Source: Cheiracanthium punctorium
Lineage: Eukaryota; Arthropoda; Arachnida; Araneae; Cheiracanthiidae
Length of the DNA: 64,000 nt
NCBI GenBank assembly: GCA_038373885.1
Contig: JAWZYV010019925.1
Span: 339,001 to 403,000 of the forward strand
Direction: 5' to 3'
The notes under the pieces were generated by a model. It was not told where the DNA came from. It ran no database searches and saw only the letters and a program-made list of their open reading frames with translations. The stretch's first letter is position 1. Every line of letters starts with the position of its first letter. Of this stretch, positions 44,440-56,029 are shown piece after piece. A program made the position numbers and the translations under genes.

Positions 44440-44985
44440 TTAACCGTGTGAAACGCAACCATTTCCCAATGCCGTAAAAGTGCAGCCGTTGCCATCGCTC
44501 GATTTAACCACCAGCAACATGGCTGCCAATCGAATCTGCCATCGCGTGCCACAGAGTAAATAAGAACATTTTTCTCACAGCTGGCTGTGCGGCGCTGGCA
44601 GCGTTGCCAGGCGTCCGGATAAAGCCGGACATAGTTAGGCTTTTTGATTGCGTGTCCGGCCAAACTTAACGGTGTCCGGCTTTTGTTAGGGTTTTTACTG
44701 GTGACTTTGGCTGATTAGTCATAAAGTACTGAACTGATTTGGCATTCGATGTTATTTATATTTCATTAGAATTTAACAAGATTCATGGTAATAATCAAAA
44801 AAGCTTGATTTTACATACAATTTTTTTGTTGTACCTATTAATACTGAGACAAAATCCTCAATATTGTCAATACTGTCCGGCCTTTTTACCCAAATGTCCG
44901 GCCAAACTGGCTGGTCTGTAGGGCTATTTGGTTTGGCGACCTGGCAACCCTAGGCGCTGCACGGCCAGCTGTAATAGGCTTTGTC
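44440..44985. mobile_element. piggyBac-like element, diverged, interrupted
   Basis: TTAA at 44440-44443 then CCGTGTGAAACGCAACC, followed by family sequence (CAATGCCGTAAAAGTGCAGC, GCCATCGCTCGATTTAACCA, CAGCAACATGGCTGCC, ATCGCGTGCCACAG) and the AGCTGGCTGTGCGGCGCTG centre. It resumes as GCGCTGCACGGCCAGCTG after a 354-bp insertion. The second arm and far terminus were not found. Confidence 0.65.
44599..44952. mobile_element. hAT MITE nested in the piggyBac-like element
   Basis: Ends CAGCGTTGCCAGGCGTCCGG and CCTGGCAACCCTA. The flanking octamers GGCGCTGG and GGCGCTGC match at 7 of 8 and lie in the host's hairpin centre. Four GTCCGGC/GTCCGG units are spread over both subterminal regions. At 354 bp it is non-coding. 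Confidence 0.82.
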
Positions 44986-45078
44986 TTGTAACAATTAATA
45001 TATAGAGATTTTGTGTTGTAACAATTTATTTCTAAACCTTAAAAATATCATTTTGGACAACTAATCACCATCCATGAA

Positions 45079-45501
45079 CAGAGCCGTGCTTAGGGGGTGG
45101 CAGACTGCGCAACCGCCCAGGGCCCCTAAAAAACTTTTGAATTCATGGAAATCATGGAGTCAAATAAACTGCCTGACCTAGAATTTAAAACTGCACATCA
45201 GTAAGCATAGCCTAGAAAAAATACAGAATTTGTAATTTCGTGTGTAGCTTTCTTTTTCAAATTTACAGCATCGTAAGTAGCAAGAATGTAGCTTTTACAT
45301 TATGGAAACGTATTGCATTGAAATCTTAATTAATTAATCGAATTTACGTATGTAGAGTCAGTAACAGCAGCGAGTTTTTACTGGGTTTTTTTTTGGGGGG
45401 GGGGTGTAGATCAAGATCTGTAGTTATTTTTTTTTTTTTTTTTGTGCAGGGTCGCTAAATATGTTCCGCCCAGCGTCGCTAAAACCCTAAGCACGACCCT
45501 G
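45079..45501. mobile_element. hAT-type element (CAGAGCCGTGCTTAGGG ends)
   Basis: The left end is CAGAGCCGTGCTTAGGGG; the right end read inward is CAGGGTCGTGCTTAGGG. The outer 17 bases agree except at two positions. Flanking octamers TCCATGAA and CTGATATA do not match, so the duplication has decayed or one side was rearranged. G and T runs occur at 45393-45408 and 45428-45443. There is no coding sequence. Confidence 0.68.
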
Positions 45502-45682
45502 CTGATATATCTAAGAGCAATATTCCGTGTATTATGTAGTAAACTACTATTGTATTATGTTATATACTAAATTTTTAAAATAATATCTCTAAATAAAATG
45601 TTAAAATTTAATGATTTCAATCTCCACATAACTAGCAACAATTGTTTATTTACTGAGTTTTAATTATTCTTCATTCTTCCAG
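45502..45682 (+). other. intron 3' part with splice acceptor
   Basis: AT-rich sequence ending in the pyrimidine tract TTATTCTTCATTCTTCCAG (AG at 45681-45682), a good acceptor for the exon that follows. Confidence 0.6.
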
Positions 45683-45788
45683 GGTCGCCCTGCCGGCAGT
45701 TATGGAAGCATCCACTGCGGTGTCATCCTCAACACACAGGTCGCATATTCTCGGTATTATCTAGTCTAGCGACGTGAGGACAACGGCC
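45683..45788 (+). other. 5'-UTR part of an early exon
   Basis: The 106 nt between the acceptor and the ATG are rich in GC compared with surroundings. They contain an in-frame TAG at 45762-45764, which rules out longer in-frame coding and supports the downstream ATG as the start. Confidence 0.6.
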
Positions 45789-45945
45789 ATGGCCAGAGTC
45801 CCTTGGCTGACGTTCGCTTGCATCTGGCTGTGGTGCTGTGTCATACAGTGCCACCCGGACACCAATAGCTGGTCTTCGCTCAATGACATACGGGACCTGC
45901 AGATGGCGGATGGCCCAATATTTGCCAGCGCGTCAGAGGGCGAAG
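45789..45945 (+). CDS. first coding exon of an unidentified secreted/membrane protein (partial gene)
   Basis: The ATG at 45789 lies in GGCCATGG, a strong initiation context, with an in-frame stop upstream. The 52 codons plus one base encode MARVPWLTFACIWLWCC-VIQC, then a polar acidic segment (HPDTNSWSSLNDIRDLQMADGP, ending SASEGEG). The first ~21 residues have a basic N-end and a W/L/C/V hydrophobic core, as in a signal peptide likely cut after Cys21. The exon ends AAG|GTGAGT (donor at 45946), leaving a phase 1 intron, common after signal-peptide exons. GC is far above the flanks. No later exon was found in the remaining 18 kb, so the intron is long or the gene is broken. I do not recognise the family. 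Confidence 0.7.
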
Positions 45946-46139
45946 GTGAGTGCTTCAGAATCATTATTATATGCCCTTACAATATTTTTACTCCATTTAA
46001 TGACAAATTCCAATACATAGTCTAGGACGCAGCAGTGACCATAAAGTGAGTCATTTCGCAGCTGCGCCTTTTCAGTGTTGAGAACGAACAGGTTAGACCA
46101 TAGTTCAGATGTGGGCTGAACTCCCTGAAACGATAAGTT
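45946..46139 (+). other. intron start (donor GTGAGT)
   Basis: GTGAGT at 45946-45951 fits the donor consensus. The reading frame continues only by chance to a stop at about 46023. Nothing else recognised. Confidence 0.6.
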
Positions 46140-46157
46140 TTTAGGTTCAAGTGTGCT

Positions 46158-46596
46158 GACTGACTGACTGAGGGAAATTTATTGGAGCACCTGCTCTCTA
46201 GGAGCTTATCTCCAGTATGATGTAGTGTAATCTATGATCTTGTGTTCACTTGTATTAGGTAAAGAGCCCTAGCATGTCGGGCGTTGAGTCAAGTCGAGTC
46301 AGAAAATTAGATTTTTTGAGTTGGTCGTATTAGAGGACGGCGAGGACGGCCATGGGCCGTTTTCTGTTTGCAGGTAGGGTTGGGTCATAGTCTGGCAGGC
46401 CAGCCACGGATTCGTTAGAAATGTGGTGGTTTGTGGCGTAAAAACGTCTGGACTGCTTGAGTATGTTTTTCCGTAGTGTTGTAAGTTTGAGGTCTCTCCG
46501 GAAAAAATTATTTTTTCTGACTTGCCTGCCATGGGACTCGAACCCTGAATTCTTGGTTTTAGAGGTCGAAGCGATAACCACTATGCGCCTCCCGGC
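46158..46596 (-). mobile_element. tRNA-derived SINE with 18-bp target duplication
   Basis: Identical TTTAGGTTCAAGTGTGCT sits at 46140-46157 and 46597-46614. On the minus strand the insert begins GCCGGGAGGCGCATAGTGG, an A-box region, and has a perfect B box GGGTTCGAGTCC within the first 70 bases. A ~340-bp body ends with CAATAAATTTCCCTCAGTC, then CAGT-type short tandem repeats where other SINEs have poly-A. The long duplication shows LINE-type target-primed insertion. The tail type suggests a non-poly(A)-dependent LINE partner (inference). It lies in the intron following the exon above. Confidence 0.93.
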
Positions 46597-46614
46597 TTTA
46601 GGTTCAAGTGTGCT

Positions 46615-47399
46615 CAAGGAAGAGGCTATCGCTCCCCCTTTCCCTTTGGATCTCCCACTAATGTACATGCGATATAGCCTTCCAGTCCACTGTCCTGTGC
46701 CTCAACGAGTCCATGGTTTAAAAGTTTTAATACGTTATTGCCAAAAGCTCCAGCACTGGTGAGCCTCGACGTACGGTGGTCCGTCGAAATTAGCGTTTGA
46801 AAACATCCGTCGTTTACCATATTTAGCTGTACAGTAATATTTCGATCTACGCGAACCTAGATAAATTTATGACCCAGTTTTGTAAGTCTACATCTGTATA
46901 ATGGATCTTTTGTGGACACCAATGTCTATATAGATATCAATAAAAAGATCAGAATTTATCCATAACATAAATCGTCTGGAATGAGTCTATGAAAAGACTC
47001 GCTCTGGATATTTTATATCAAGTTATGGACCATTTATGGATATTTTTGGGACTTTCCGGCTTATGTCCTTAAATAGGTATCTTATGGATGTCTTTATGGT
47101 CCTTCTTTTCCAACTTTTAAATTTTCAAATGTCCGCCTGTTTGTTTGGTTCCATTTGCTTCAAGAATAACCCATACAAATTTTTGTGTCCATAAACCTCT
47201 TTAGACATGTGCCGACTTTGAGAGAGTATGTGAAAGATGAAAGTCATTATCAAACGTTTTGATTGTGATACGTTTCTGTTTGTTGCTCGCCTGTTTGTCT
47301 TCATGTATTCGGAGTACTGTACCAGTTTAGAGTTAATGATTAATAAGTGATCAATTCATACAATCCTACAAATTAAAAGAAAAATCTACTCACTCCGTA
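46615..47399. other. no gene recognised
   Basis: 46615-46830 has higher GC and a minus-strand frame (…KLLNHGLVEAQDSGLEGYI…) with no known family. The rest is AT-rich. Confidence 0.4.
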
Positions 47400-48260
47400 A
47401 AAAGAGTATTTCAAAATGCCCATTTTTCAAATCCTTACTGTTCAATGGGATGGCAAGCTATTATCAGCATTAAATGCCCGATAAAAAAGGTGAAAGACTA
47501 CCAATTGATGTTTCATTCAGTGACGGGATAGCTAATTGGTTTTCCATATTTAAAAATTCTACTGGGAAACAGCGAGCACATAGTTTTTGGACTGTTTTAA
47601 CACATTGGTGTCTGGAAACTAATGTTCAGATTTTAAACTGAGACACATCAGTTTCAAACACCGTCTGCTTAAATGGTGCACCGATCTTTTTAAAAAAAAA
47701 AGGCGAAGAAAAATGTTTTATTTTCTATGCCGTCATTCATATATGAGCTAGTTTTGCAAAGTGTTATTTGAAAGCAAAATGTGCGAGGTAGAAATAAATC
47801 CTGATGTACCACTTTTCAAAGACTTGAGAAAAAGATTGAAGGAACTTCGATAATAATATCAAAAGTGGAAAAGAACCATGTGGAACAATATCACAAGTCA
47901 AAAATTAATGAAATACTAGTATTTTGGAAAAAGAATTAAATACACAAGTATAGAGACGACTTAAAAGAACTCACCAAACTACTATATACGTAATTTTTTT
48001 TTGGAGGATATACAGAAAATATAAATTTAAAATTCACCATTCGAGTGCTAGCCATCAAGCTTGATGAATGACGAGAGCGATTTATTCTTTAAAGAACGGT
48101 TTTGTAAGATTGCACCTTCCTCAATCTGTCGACATGAGAAGGATTTGAGACACATTTCAATATTCATTGGAACTGTGTATGTGATGCCATAGATTAATGC
48201 AGTGCATCTCGTAAAAGCACCCAAACAAGATCTCTGCTTTTTGAATTCTTTAAAAAGCCT
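47400..48260 (+). pseudogene. decayed copy of a multicopy arthropod transposon-like protein family
   Basis: Across several frames one reads, in order, VQWDGKLL (47440), DKKGERLPIDVSFSDGI (47480), STGKQRAHSFW (47558), a VSNT-LNGAP string (47651), CRHSY (47728), NPDVPLFKDLRKR (47797) and KAPKQD (48217). From memory, uncharacterised arthropod proteins share the order WDGKLLP – ERLPVLVSG – GTGK – DTTSSNTG..NGAC – ACRHH – PLFKRF – KAPNQDL, with similar spacing. At least two frameshifts and several stops make this copy dead. The family's biochemical role is unknown to me; its copy number suggests a mobile origin. It lies in the intron after the exon at 45.8 kb. Confidence 0.65.
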
Positions 48261-48936
48261 TTCTCGTACGAAAGGATTGACGTTAAAAATGAATTACGCT
48301 CACATAGAAGTACACTCGCAAATGATTTGCGGAATTCAACAAGTGTTATCGCACTGTCAGATATACTGAAAATGCTAATAGCATAAACATTTTTCAACGA
48401 TGCTGAAATATATCAATTAATAGAGAGCATTGTGCTGCATTGACTCCCCTTTAAAATTTTTGATTCTGCTTTTGCATATGCAAATGAACTATGTCCGTAT
48501 GTGGTTTGTTTTTTTTTTCTTTCAGTTCTAGCATAACTAACTTCTTATCACCTGAAATCTGCGCATTTGTATTAGCCTGTGTGCGTAGGATTGGGAATAG
48601 AAATAATATAACCTTGGCCTCAATATTGTGTGCTGCCGACACTGTCGCGAGCTTCCTGTTGTTCTTTATGGCGATCTCAAAATTTTTAGCAGTGCTTCAA
48701 TCAAATTTTGATCCACTTTTAATCGTTTCCACGGTAGTAAAATGCGTTTGCTTGCTTAAAACTTACAAATTCCATCTACAAGCGTGAAAGAACTGGGTGG
48801 ATTAACTCGGGGCCATTTTCTTGTAGAACATCGCCAAAAGTATTTTGACAACATTTTGTTATTTCAGTCTTTCCTGTCTCTCTGTACGTTAGTACTCAAA
48901 CTGCCATAAATATATTTGATAGCCACAAGATTTGTA
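48261..48936. other. no gene recognised
   Basis: The first 150 bp may still be pseudogene sequence. The open frames at 48491-48787 (+) and 48451-48642 (-) are not supported by splice or family evidence. Confidence 0.4.
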
Positions 48937-48938
48937 TA

Positions 48939-49372
48939 CAGGGTGTCTTATAACTATTGGTACAAAATTAAAGAGGAAGTAGGCACACAATAAGGAATCG
49001 GAATCATATAGCAATATGGGGTCAAAAATGCCATTTCACTTCCCTGTTAGTAATCACTTTGTGAAGAGTGTTCGTCTAATTTCTGAACAAAGTTTCATAA
49101 ACAATAGAATTGTGTCCATAAATTCCATCCATGAAATTAAATAGCGTTTTTAAGCTATCAATTTTGGTCATATGTTTCCTGTTAAAGAAGCGTTAGTTTA
49201 TGACGAACAATTGTCGGAAAGCTTACCAATATTTCTGCACTTGTTTCGAAGTGATTATTAACAGCTACATGAAGACGACGTTTTCGACCACACATTGCTA
49301 TGCGATTCTTATTCTTTATATGTGTGCCCTACCTCCCCTTAAATTTTGTACCAATAGTTACGGGATACCGTT
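48939..49372. mobile_element. Tc1/mariner-like MITE with ~50-bp inverted ends
   Basis: The left end is TA (48937-48938) then CAGGGTGTCTTATAACTATT and GGTACAAAATTAA…GTAGGCACACA. The right end, read inward, is TA, AACGGTATCCCGTAACTATT, GGTACAAAATTTAAGGGGAGG, TAGGGCACACA. Ends match over about 52 bases with few differences. No transposase remains in the 434-bp element. Confidence 0.8.
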
Positions 49373-50899
49373 TATATTCTTAATACTTGCTAAGGCATGT
49401 ACCTTCTGCTTCTAATAATGCATATTATATGCTTTTACGAGAGTGCACAAATGAATTTCCATTACTGTAAGATGTTTTGTTTCCAATACATATTAAGTCA
49501 ATGTGCTCACTTTAAAGTGACAGCCATCTATTTCAAAGAAATCAAAATTAATATATATATTAGTGATACGCAACCTATGGCCCAAGACACCAGATTTATT
49601 AGCGCGGCAAGCCAGATGTACTGTAAAAAACACAAAATCATCATCTTCCAATTCAGTTTAAAAAAAAAAAGAAGTGATATTTGTTTATTGTTAATCTCTT
49701 TTTGTGGATTAATACTTTCGGGCTCAAGCATTTTAATCATATTTGTCACTTTTTGCAGATGCCTGGATAGTAACAGTTAAATTTCTGATATCAGTTTCAT
49801 GAAACATGGCTAACTTTTCTGTAAAATATCTGTTACGTGTGGGTGGAAATTCGCAGGAATAGTCTGGTGTTTAACAATCTTTTTACATTTGCTGACCGGA
49901 AAAAAATACTTCTATGATCAGAGTCAGCCAAAAACAATACATAATATATAAACCTATATTTTAGTTATAACTAAACCAAGTGTTACACAAACATAATTTT
50001 TGATTAGGACGGCAGTTGTTGCTTTATATTTTTTTAAACATAATACTAACGTGGACAGGCACACAGTGGGGGTGAAATCCCCGATTTCGGGGGGGAAAAA
50101 ACCTAATCGTCTAAGTTATAACATTTTTCGCAGAGTTTCACTGTAGAAACCTATCTTCTCAGCCCTGAAAGAGTCTTACGAGCGAAGAACATCAAAAAAC
50201 CCTGTGAATTGTTGAACTTTTTCATTTTTCTCCTTTTTTAGCTAAAAATGACTTTTAGAGTTCTTGGCCTAAAAAAGAAACTAGTACCTTTTTAAAAGGC
50301 GACAGAATTTGCTTCAGGCTGAGTGGTGTTAGAGAAAACCGTAGCAGTTCCAGAGATACCTACAGCTACAGACCTGCCAAAACAAGAGGTTTTTCCAAAA
50401 AATACGACTCTTACCTTAAGCAGCACCGTTTTTTTATGAAATAGTAACTGCATCCTACTAAGCAACACTCGATAATTTTATTAAAATAATTGTTGGTATA
50501 CCGGAAACTATTTAAAAAAAAAAAAAAAGATTTATCTGGCACATATCATTTTAAAAGGAACACAGATATTGGTAAAACCTGATTGGAAAAATAAATTTTC
50601 AGGGTGAGGAAGGCCTGCCTCCTCTCGTCTCAAAATAAATAAACAGAAAAGAAAATTTCGGATAAATGATTGAAAATTTTAGGAATAAATCTCAGAATAA
50701 TCATAACATCTAAAAAATTTCAGAATCGACCAGCAGTTCAAAAAACTCGGAATAAATAAGCAGTTCAAATAAATATCAAATATTTTTTTGAATAGACTAG
50801 CAGTTTAAAAAAGAAAGCGAAATTCTTAAAAAATTGTTTTTCGATTTTCTCTCCTGGCATTTTTATTACGGTCAATCCGAATGACATTATACACTTACT
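49373..50899. other. no gene recognised
   Basis: AT-rich intronic-type DNA with short A runs (49659-49670 and 50513-50528). The overlapping frames at 49397-49780 are composition-driven. Confidence 0.5.
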
Positions 50900-51084
50900 C
50901 AGAGGCGTAGCCAGAAATTTTTCGTGTGTGTGTGTGTGTGGGGGGGGGGGGGGTTACGACTACTACAACTCATATATGTATACGTGTGTGATAATTTGGT
51001 GAAGAATATACATTTTGTATGGCAAAAATTTCTCATGGAGGGTTATGACCCCCCTAACACCCCACCCCCCTGGCTACACCCCTG
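50900..51084 (+). mobile_element. hAT MITE, family A
   Basis: CAGAGGCGTAGCCAG to CTGGCTACACCCCTG, flanked by CACTTACT and CGCTTACT (7 of 8). A (GT)n tract and a 14-G run follow the left end; the body has TTACGACTACTACAACTC and GAAGAATATACATTTTGTAT. Confidence 0.9.
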
Positions 51085-51092
51085 CGCTTACT

Positions 51093-53922
51093 CAGTTCAA
51101 ATAGAACAATGTTGAATGAATGACCTGCCCCTTTTGCCCAAAACGCGAGTGCCAAACCGGCCGTGTTCCTGACAGAGAGAATGAGTCTCGGGCGGCAGCC
51201 TATTAGTAGATTCAAAAATTTACTGTGGCTGAATAGGGATGGGAAGGGGTCTGAAACCTTCATAGCTCCTTTATTAGGGTCAGAACGTAGAGGGGAAATA
51301 AAATGTGCCAGACCAAAGGAAGGTAAAGCTTGATTTGTACGCATATGTAAGTTCTCAAATCCCGCCAAAAATTGGAATTTTGACTGATTTTCATGTCAAA
51401 ATGACAACTCATCTTTAAATTAACTCATGTTTAAATTAACTTTTGTATTTTTTTTATAGGGGGGGATAAAAGAAAAAAAAAAACGGAAAAACCATATGAA
51501 AGAGAAATTCCTTCGGAATATTCTCTCGCAAAGCTAAAAATCCTAATTAGCTCACGTTTCAGCTTTTCGCGCTAAACGGACACTCTAACCATAAAACAAT
51601 TATTACCGACCGATTTTGTGGATAATTTACCATAAAAATAGTAGAAATTTTAGACATCTGGGGGAAATTTTGCAGAAAAATATACAGCTGATTTCGATAT
51701 TAACAATGACTTACAAAATTCTACGAATTTTTCTTTCCCTTTCTCGCTTTTCTTTTTTTTTTCCCTGGTGCATATTCTGATGTACCAGAAATAGTTTATC
51801 TCCTTGAAAACTGCTTGAAAATTTGCAGTGAGTGTGTTTGGGAATCTGTTGGTTCGTTTAGTAGAAGTCACATTTATAACAGATCCATAAAATCTAATTT
51901 CATGAAGTATTTATTTCTTGGAATGGAACACAGTGCATAAAGATACAGAATTATTAAAAGCATCCGTAAACAGACATTTCCATGAGGAAATAACCATTTT
52001 ACTAGAGTTTCTTAAAAAACCAGACCAAAGGATCTACAAAACATCAAAAGTTATTGACAACATCCGTAGACAGTGGACAATTGCATTTTCTCAACAATTG
52101 ACTATTTATCAGAAAAGATAATCAAAATCTTTATTTGTTAGTTAAAACTGTGCACCTGTTAACAAATATTACGCATAGGAATTAGATAAAAACTTAGCTC
52201 ATTAACTTAGTTTACTTTTTAAATACCTGGGCATGATACAAGTTCAGTTATAGGTTTTTAAGATGCAACTTGTACATTTCAAATCTCTGTAATACAGAAG
52301 TTACGCAAGTCTATAACATATCCTAAAAATTTGGGGAGTTTTTCATTTGGATTGAGAGGAAATGGGAGTAAAAACATTTTCTGCACCCCTGCAGTAAAGC
52401 CTCGCTAACTAGTGGTTTGGGAACACTGATTTAGCCATTGTGTACGGAAGGGTTAATTCTTTATCCAGACAAATTAAAAAAATCCTTTAAACTTTTTTCT
52501 TTACGGAAGTAGCAGCTCTTCAGTTACATTGAGTCACTTCAGTGATAGGGTCTTGTGGGAATCTTCAGCATCCGGGTTCAAAATTGGGTTACTCCCTATG
52601 TTAGGGCCCCTCGTTTCCGAATGATTTTATCGTTTACTAAAGGAAGTTCTATTTGATACTCGCCATAAATGAAAACGATAGCCCCCGTCCCGGCGTTGTT
52701 CATGCATTCGGAAATTTACTATGTGCGACCACTGATGCTTCCCATCCCATGTTAACCGTTACTCAATCGCTAGAAATATTTCGACATTTAGACTTTACTA
52801 GTTTAATTTAAATGGAGAAGGGTCTTTAGTCTACGAAAAATGTTAATTTTGGCCAAATATCCACCTTTAAACTCTATATTTTAATGGGTAATTAAGAAAT
52901 TACTATAAAGAATCAAAATTTGTAATGTAACTGAATTGTTTTTTACAAAATATTTATAGTAAAATTTACAAATCAAATTTTAAAGTAAAAAAGGTGACAC
53001 CCCCCCCTCAAAAAAAAAAATTATGTTTGGGGGGGGGGGGGGCTTTAAATGTGAAAATTTTGGAGGACTTTAATCTGAAGATGACCTTTTAAACGGATCA
53101 AAAAACAAAGTACACTAAAAGGTAGTAAAAAATTGTATATATTAAAATAAAGCACTTAGTCCCCTTTAATAACTTAAAATAACTTCTAGTTCTTATTTTT
53201 TCAACTGACTGGAAAGTTATTAACCTTATCAGATAGCAAATTTTCTATCAAAATTATATTAGATTTTTACTTTTATAGCATTTTTTTTTCTAATTTTGGC
53301 GTCATACACGCCATATGCCGGCCCAGGGCTACTTGTAGCGTAGTTTTTATTATTCGTCTTTCAAACACACACACAACAACAACAATTACAAAAACTATTC
53401 ATTAAAGTCGCCAAATTTTAAAGCAATAATTACCTACAGCTTAACAAAAACTGGAGACATTTTAATTACTGTTTCAATTATGACAAAAAATGTATTTCAA
53501 TGCACTATGAATAGTATATGTTAATGCATTTGTAAATTATAATACCAGGGTTTATTGGTAATAGAAAGAAAAAAAAAAATCTTTGCGTTAAGGTAATTAA
53601 ATTTTAACCCTTAAAAGCCGTGTTTTGCCTTTTGGCAACATACCCAATTTGGCCTTTTACAATACTAGTAGAATAATATTGAAGCTCTAATGCCTAATCT
53701 TGTCAATAAAATGCACACTGAAAATGTCATTAAATCAATTTTCAACACATAGATTGCAGCACTAGTGCTGTTTATGGATAAGATACATGTAATTTTTCAA
53801 TTGTAGCTACATGTGTTTTTTGTTTTGTTTGGAAGATTGCTAATACCATGTTTTGTTCTGCAGTGATCTAGTAAAATTTTTATGTGGAAAAGTAAAGTAT
53901 GTAGCTCATTTTTATTATTATA
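51093..53922. other. no gene recognised
   Basis: Holds a G run at 51461-51466, a C/A/G homopolymer cluster at about 53000-53041 and a lone CAGTAAAGCCTCGCTAACTA at 52391 that resembles a pogo end. The frame at 51918-52121 (+; …RHFHEEITILLEFLKKPDQ…) is the least repetitive, but has no family or splice support. Confidence 0.45.
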
Positions 53923-54093
53923 TCAGCTGGCTGTGCGCGCACAGCCAGATGTCGTCATAAAAAGGGTCTCTAGATCTGTGTGGCACGCGATGAACGTTTC
54001 GATCGTCCGCCATCTTGCTGGTAGTTAAGTCGAGCGATGGCAACGGCTGCCCTTTTTTCAGCATTGGGAAAGGGTTGCGCCTCAAAGGGTTAA
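53923..54093 (+). mobile_element. piggyBac-like hairpin MITE, right half
   Basis: Starts at the centre TCAGCTGGCTGTGCGCGCAC and runs through GATCGTCCGCCATCTTGCTG to GTTGCGCCTCAAAGGG and TTAA (54090-54093). Confidence 0.8.
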
Positions 54094-56027
54094 AAAAAAT
54101 GTTGGTCCTTAAATTCTCCGTAAATTTCATTTTGAAAAATGAGTATGAACCGTGGCATCATTTGATTTGCATCTTGATGATTGATTCTTCGTGACAGTGG
54201 ACACTTGTTTGTAAAGGAAATCCAACCGATTGTTTCTTGACACGCGACGTTAGTGTGGAGAAAGGAAAGTAACGCATGCCTCCCCCTCTCCCTCAGGGTG
54301 TCGAAAATAAAGCCATTACCGATATTAATTTCACTAATGTGAAGGGGTGACCATTATTCACGAAGTTCTTTGTTTTCTTGCTGTTTTTATCATTTTTCTT
54401 TTGGACGTGTATTTTGATTCCGTCTCGCCTATTTTTTAAAAGTGTCGAAAGTACTCTTTAAATCACACATCATATTTCGAATGGTTCCTATTTTTTCGAA
54501 AACAGGTCGCTGCTTCTGCTAGGGGTGTGGAAATGGCGTCGCTCGTGCGAAGGAAATAAAATACAAAATAGAATTTCATTTGAAATTAGTCATTTTAAAG
54601 CGTCATTAATTTAATGTTCTGTGTATTTCGCAGTTGTATTTTTATTTTGCGGCTTTAAGAACGCTAGAAATGATTTCAGTTTTCGTTGAAGTGTTGAATT
54701 TAACAACTGAAGTGGCAGCAATGGATTTTCTTAAAATTTACTTAGAACTACTCATTAACCTGCTACTAACAGGAAAAAAATAAAAAAATCCCCAAATCTT
54801 ACAATTGTCTACTTGTTTTAATTTCTGTCTCACGACACATACAAACACGCATGCACACAAAAAGAAAAAAAAAGTATTGACCAATCCAATAGCATTTTTA
54901 AGTAGATAGTGCTTGCATCATATATTCAAATATATTAAAACGACTTAAAAATTTTTATTATTCCTTTCAATAATATTTACGTTTATGTAGCTTACAATAC
55001 GGCATAATATTTTTTTTTCAATGTATCGTTATTAGTTGTTATCGTTTAATTTTTGGTCAGTGGTTAATTGCGAATTTAAAACCAAAAATTGTTCTACTGT
55101 TTTTTTTTCTTTTTAATGAAATGAATTTATATTTTATTATTGACAAGGTTTGTAATTTTTTTAGGAGGACTTTTAATAACTTTTTAAAATTATTATTTAA
55201 TTTTTAAGCGCGCCACCTGTATTAAGAATAATTTTTTTTAATTGCTGATGTATGTATGGTTTTATTAATTTTATTTATTCCATTTAGTTAAGCATATTGT
55301 TAACAAAATTAGTATTTAGAAATTCTGATATATATCACACATACACATTTTTATAATATACGAATCATTATAATGGGTATTCCAGATAACATTCTTAAAG
55401 AAAATTTGTTTAAATTATAATATATTAGTTTAGTTATTAGTATTAATTATTTTAAGTATTGATGTTTTCGGAAACTATGCTTGCTCTCAGGAAGTAAAAA
55501 ATGTTACTGGAAATACACTTAACTGCTGTTTTTAAGCATACAAATAAAGAAATTATTTTAATTAGTTTTAAACTTTTTATTTGCAATTAAAATGAAATTT
55601 TAAAATATTTGATATTCAGCTATTCGGCCAAAAGCTGACTATTCGTTACATTCCTAGTTTGAGTAAAAAATAAATTTGATTAAGTAATGATTTACATTTT
55701 AATTCTTACTGGTTTAACGATAATTTGAAGTAAGTTAACTTAATTCTATTTTGCGCGATTTGGACTACTCGTCCCTTTACCCAAGAAAATCGCGTGTCCC
55801 TGACCGGACAAAAATCAATAATACAAACTATTTTTGATGATGCGAATGGATGCGGTCTCCCCGGTGATTTGTATCAATTCAGTACTATGAAAGTAGAAAT
55901 ATGTGAACTAATATTTCTCTCTGCAACTCCTCTCTCTAGTGGCTGTTTTCTGGCAGGAAGCCAAGAGTCGATTTTGTCTAGTGAGATTAGTATTATTAAC
56001 TGAACATGATTTCAAAGAAATTTTAAG
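54094..56027. other. no gene recognised
   Basis: Strongly AT-rich, especially 54900-55700. The open frame at 55794-56003 ends at an ordinary stop and has no conserved motif. Confidence 0.5.
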
Positions 56028-56029
56028 TA

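Noticed and set aside
46524..46596. Possible functional tRNA gene on the minus strand
   Set aside because: Good B box, but the acceptor and D arms do not fold properly, and it is the head of an insertion with an 18-bp target duplication, so it is a SINE head.
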